In this document: in pieces, positions 14,131 to 16,139 of the stretch
Numbering within the stretch: position 1 is the first letter of the stretch
Layout of the letters: every line of letters begins with the position of its first letter
From: an uncultured Oscillospiraceae bacterium
GTDB lineage: Bacteria; Bacillota; Clostridia; Oscillospirales; Oscillospiraceae
Reading direction: 5' to 3'
NCBI GenBank assembly: GCA_900754965.1
Contig: CAAEEO010000001.1
Coordinates: 1 to 16,139 of the forward strand
DNA: 16,139 bases
The notes under the pieces: model-generated
Database searches by the model: none
What the model saw: only the letters and a program-made list of their open reading frames with translations
Told to the model about the DNA's origin: nothing
Program-made: the position numbers and the translations under genes

Positions 14131-14544
14131 ATGGTTCAAGTCATTATGGGACTGAAAGGTTCCGGCAAAACCAAAAAACTCGTAGATCTTGTTCTCCAGG
14201 CGGACAAGGAAGAAACAGGTGCCGTCGTTTGTATTGAAAAAGACAAAAAGCTCACTTACGATATTCCGTACAGTGTGCGTTTGATCCAGGCCGGCGAATA
14301 CGGCATTGAGAATGTGGATCTGTTCAAGGGCTTTATTGCCGGTCTGCATTCCGGGAACTATGACATCTCTCAGGTTTTCGTAGACAACTTCTATAAAATC
14401 GTTGGAACTATCGAAGAGAGTGTCGTAGTGGCAGTGTTGGATTGGCTGGAGGCTTTCTCCACCACCAATAATGTGAAGTTCACTCTGAGTCTCAGCGGCG
14501 ATGCCGAGCAGGCTGGCCCTGGTCTGAAGAAGTACTTCATCTGA
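14131..14544 (+). CDS. Small stand-alone P-loop protein of unknown function
   Basis: A 137-residue soluble protein that starts almost directly with a Walker A loop, GLKGSGKT (residues 7-14, Lys13), and has a plausible Walker B, QVFVD (81-85, Asp85). A CxEKxxKLTYD stretch (34-44) lies between. No second domain, signal peptide or membrane helix is seen, and the length is too short for a full AAA+ or RecA fold. I recall similar short ATP-binding proteins as conserved hypotheticals in Clostridia, but know no proven function. An in-frame GTG at 14122 is possible, but the ribosome site AAAAGGAG ends at 14120, one base before it, so the ATG at 14131 is chosen. The gene has its own terminator and appears monocistronic. 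Confidence 0.85.
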   Translation: MVQVIMGLKGSGKTKKLVDLVLQADKEETGAVVCIEKDKKLTYDIPYSVRLIQAGEYGIENVDLFKGFIAGLHSGNYDISQVFVDNFYKIVGTIEESVVVAVLDWLEAFSTTNNVKFTLSLSGDAEQAGPGLKKYFI

Positions 14545-14587
14545 AACTTGATACGGTCAATTCCCCATCCTTCAGGGTGGTATAAGG

Positions 14588-14623
14588 TCAGCGGCGTCCA
14601 ATCTATGATGCCGCTGATTTTTT
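14588..14623 (+). terminator. Intrinsic terminator of the P-loop gene
   Basis: TCAGCGGCGTC (14588-14598) pairs with GATGCCGCTGA (14607-14617), an 11-bp stem with one G-U pair and an 8-nt loop, followed by six T (14618-14623). It lies 43 bp after the stop codon. A smaller hairpin (14565-14580, CCATCC/GGGTGG) precedes it. Confidence 0.93.
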
Positions 14624-14707
14624 GCGAAACATTCTTTTGCCTGTAAAAGTGCAAAAGTGTAAAGCAGCATCATAAGAAAGTAACAAAAGGAGTAAAGGTA
14701 CAGTAAC

Positions 14708-16054
14708 ATGAAACAGAACAATCAAGCCCCCAAGGGGGCGATCCACCAGAACGGCGGCTTTCAGAACTCTTTGAGTTTTGTGTTGGCCTGTGTAGGGTCC
14801 GCAGTCGGCATGGGCAATATTTGGCTCTTCCCCTACCGGCTGGGTCAATATGGCGGCGCTGCCTTCCTGATTCCATACTTTATTTTTGTCGTCCTGTTCA
14901 GCTTGGTCGGACTGTCCGCAGAGTTTGCCATCGGCCGTCACTGCCGTACCGGCACACTGGGTTCCTATGAACACTGCTGGGCCTCCCGTGGGAAAGGAAA
15001 ACTCGGCTATATCCTGGGCTGGATTCCCCTGTTCGGCTCTCTGGGAATCGCAATCGGATATTCCGTCATTCTGGGTTGGGTCCTGCGGGCGCTGTTTTCC
15101 AGTGTCACCGGCAGCCTGATGACTGCTGATAGCGGTGCATTTTTCTCGGAGATTTCCACCTCTTTCGGCAACATTCCCTGCCATGCACTGGTGATTATCA
15201 TTGCCTGTACCCTGCTGATTCTCGGGGCCACCAAGGGCATCGAAAAAGTAAACAAGATCCTGATGCCCGCATTCTTTGTACTGTTCCTGGTACTGGCTGT
15301 CCGCGTGGCGTTCCTGGACGGTGCCTCTCAGGGATATTCTTTCCTGTTCGTCCCCAAATGGGAATACCTGTTGAACGTAGATACTTGGGTCATGGCTATG
15401 GGTCAGGCATTTTTCTCACTGTCCATTACCGGTTCCGGTATGATCGTTTACGGCTCCTACTTGGGCAAGGATGAAGATATTCCCAGAGCCTCTATGAACA
15501 CCGCCCTGTTTGACAGCCTGGCCGCTATGCTGGCTGCACTGGCCATTATGCCCGCTGTGTTTGCCTTTGGCATCGATCCCGTCTCCGGTCCCCCGCTGAT
15601 GTTCATCACCCTGCCCAAAGTCTTTGCACAGATGCCCTTCGGTCAGCTCTTCTCCGTATTTTTCTTTGTTTCTGTGGCCTTTGCGGGTATTACCAGCCTG
15701 ATCAACATGTTTGAGGCCGTCACCGAATCCTGGCAAACCCGGTTCCATCTGTCCCGTAAAGCAGCAGTTCTGCTGTGCGGCGGCATCGCGCTGGGAGTTG
15801 GCCTGTTTATGGAAAATGGCGACATCGTAGGCAGCTGGATGGACTTCATCACCATTCTCGTGGTACCTTTCGGCGCATTGTTGGGCGCTGTTTCCATTTA
15901 CTATGTGCTGGGTTGGGATAAGATCAAAGACGAACTTGCTCAGGGACGTAGCAAACCTCTGCCCCGGGCATTTGGTCCCATTGCAAAGTACATTTATGTT
16001 CCCATTACTGTAATCGTGTTCATTCTGGGCATCGTATATCGCGGCATTGGCTAA
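14708..16054 (+). CDS. Sodium-dependent amino-acid transporter, NSS (SLC6/LeuT) family
   Basis: A 448-residue integral membrane protein with about 11 transmembrane helices, the usual topology of many bacterial NSS members that lack TM12. TM1 carries the unwound sodium/substrate segment VGSAVGMGNIWLFPY (29-43). Where LeuT and most bacterial members read NIWRFP, this protein has Leu40, so the extracellular-gate arginine is absent; a nearby Arg44 follows. TM6 has the glycine-rich SITGSGMIVYGSYLG region (about 239-253). Likely function is Na+-coupled amino-acid uptake; the substrate (perhaps aromatic, as in Tyt1-like members with a non-Arg residue here) is inference. The ATG is preceded by AAAGG at nine bases and AGGAG at fifteen. 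Confidence 0.92.
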   Translation: MKQNNQAPKGAIHQNGGFQNSLSFVLACVGSAVGMGNIWLFPYRLGQYGGAAFLIPYFIFVVLFSLVGLSAEFAIGRHCRTGTLGSYEHCWASRGKGKLGYILGWIPLFGSLGIAIGYSVILGWVLRALFSSVTGSLMTADSGAFFSEISTSFGNIPCHALVIIIACTLLILGATKGIEKVNKILMPAFFVLFLVLAVRVAFLDGASQGYSFLFVPKWEYLLNVDTWVMAMGQAFFSLSITGSGMIVYGSYLGKDEDIPRASMNTALFDSLAAMLAALAIMPAVFAFGIDPVSGPPLMFITLPKVFAQMPFGQLFSVFFFVSVAFAGITSLINMFEAVTESWQTRFHLSRKAAVLLCGGIALGVGLFMENGDIVGSWMDFITILVVPFGALLGAVSIYYVLGWDKIKDELAQGRSKPLPRAFGPIAKYIYVPITVIVFILGIVYRGIG

Positions 16055-16114
16055 TTGCAAACACATAAAGTTTCGGCTGAAAATCGAATAGCACACTGAT
16101 CCGGTTACCGCCGG

Positions 16115-16139
16115 GGAATGATTCTGTTGGAATCATTCC
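16115..16139 (+). terminator. Hairpin at window end, probable terminator of the NSS gene
   Basis: GGAATGATTC (16115-16124) and GAATCATTCC (16130-16139) form a perfect 10-bp stem with a TGTTG loop. The window stops at the last stem base, so the T run that would confirm a terminator cannot be seen. The CCGG before it suggests that the stem may extend further. Confidence 0.6.

Noticed and set aside
15416..16096. 226-codon minus-strand frame opposite the NSS transporter gene
   Set aside because: A shadow of a membrane-protein gene; the apparent protein is polar and Gly/His/Gln-rich with no known domain.

Overview
The window reads as chromosomal DNA from an anaerobic, GC-moderate (mid-50s %, my estimate) Firmicute of class Clostridia, most like the Oscillospiraceae/Ruminococcaceae gut lineages. 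This rests on the gene families (DacF-type carboxypeptidase, clostridial short PGDH, MtaB, a small stand-alone P-loop protein, an 11-TM NSS transporter), strong AGGAG-type ribosome sites, use of TTG/GTG starts, and TTGACA-17-TATAAT promoters. The genus cannot be fixed from the sequence alone. I see no IS elements, phage genes, CRISPR arrays, tRNAs or rRNAs; this looks like ordinary core chromosome.

Left block (about 150-4870, all minus strand): a compact four-gene operon. It is transcribed from a near-consensus promoter (4843-4871) that overlaps an inverted repeat (4817-4842), a plausible operator for the first gene, a MarR-family regulator. The regulator is followed by two half-transporters that form an asymmetric heterodimeric ABC exporter (one subunit has degenerate catalytic residues, the other a degenerate signature motif) and by a YbgC/FadM-like hotdog thioesterase. 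A terminator hairpin (154-196) closes the operon. The first ~150 bp hold palindromes that I cannot assign to a gene.

Middle-left block (4908-8603, minus strand): serA and serC, with overlapping start and stop codons, make phosphoserine from 3-phosphoglycerate. They have their own promoter overlapping the end of mtaB and a strong terminator (4908-4942). Upstream of them, mtaB encodes the tRNA ms2t6A methylthiotransferase.

Middle-right block (8533-11146): a cysteine desulfurase gene is divergent from mtaB, with only 31 bp between the two start codons, and its promoter lies inside the first codons of mtaB. Its 3' end overlaps by 24 bp the 3' end of a convergent AI-2E-family membrane protein gene.

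Right block (11147-16139, plus strand): a 422-bp gene-free interval contains a promoter for the AI-2E-family gene, a long dyad, a cluster of TGTTGGAA-like repeats, a terminator-like hairpin and a second hairpin before the ribosome site of a D-Ala-D-Ala carboxypeptidase gene. This is the best candidate in the window for something undescribed (a leader attenuator or a small RNA). Then come glucose-6-phosphate isomerase, a 137-residue P-loop protein of unknown function with its own terminator, and a sodium:neurotransmitter-symporter-family transporter whose gate arginine is replaced by leucine. The window ends inside or just after a hairpin that probably terminates this last gene.

No clearly new multi-gene system is evident. 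The points most worth following are the dac leader, the stand-alone P-loop protein, the MarR operator, and the sulfur-gene pair with embedded promoter.
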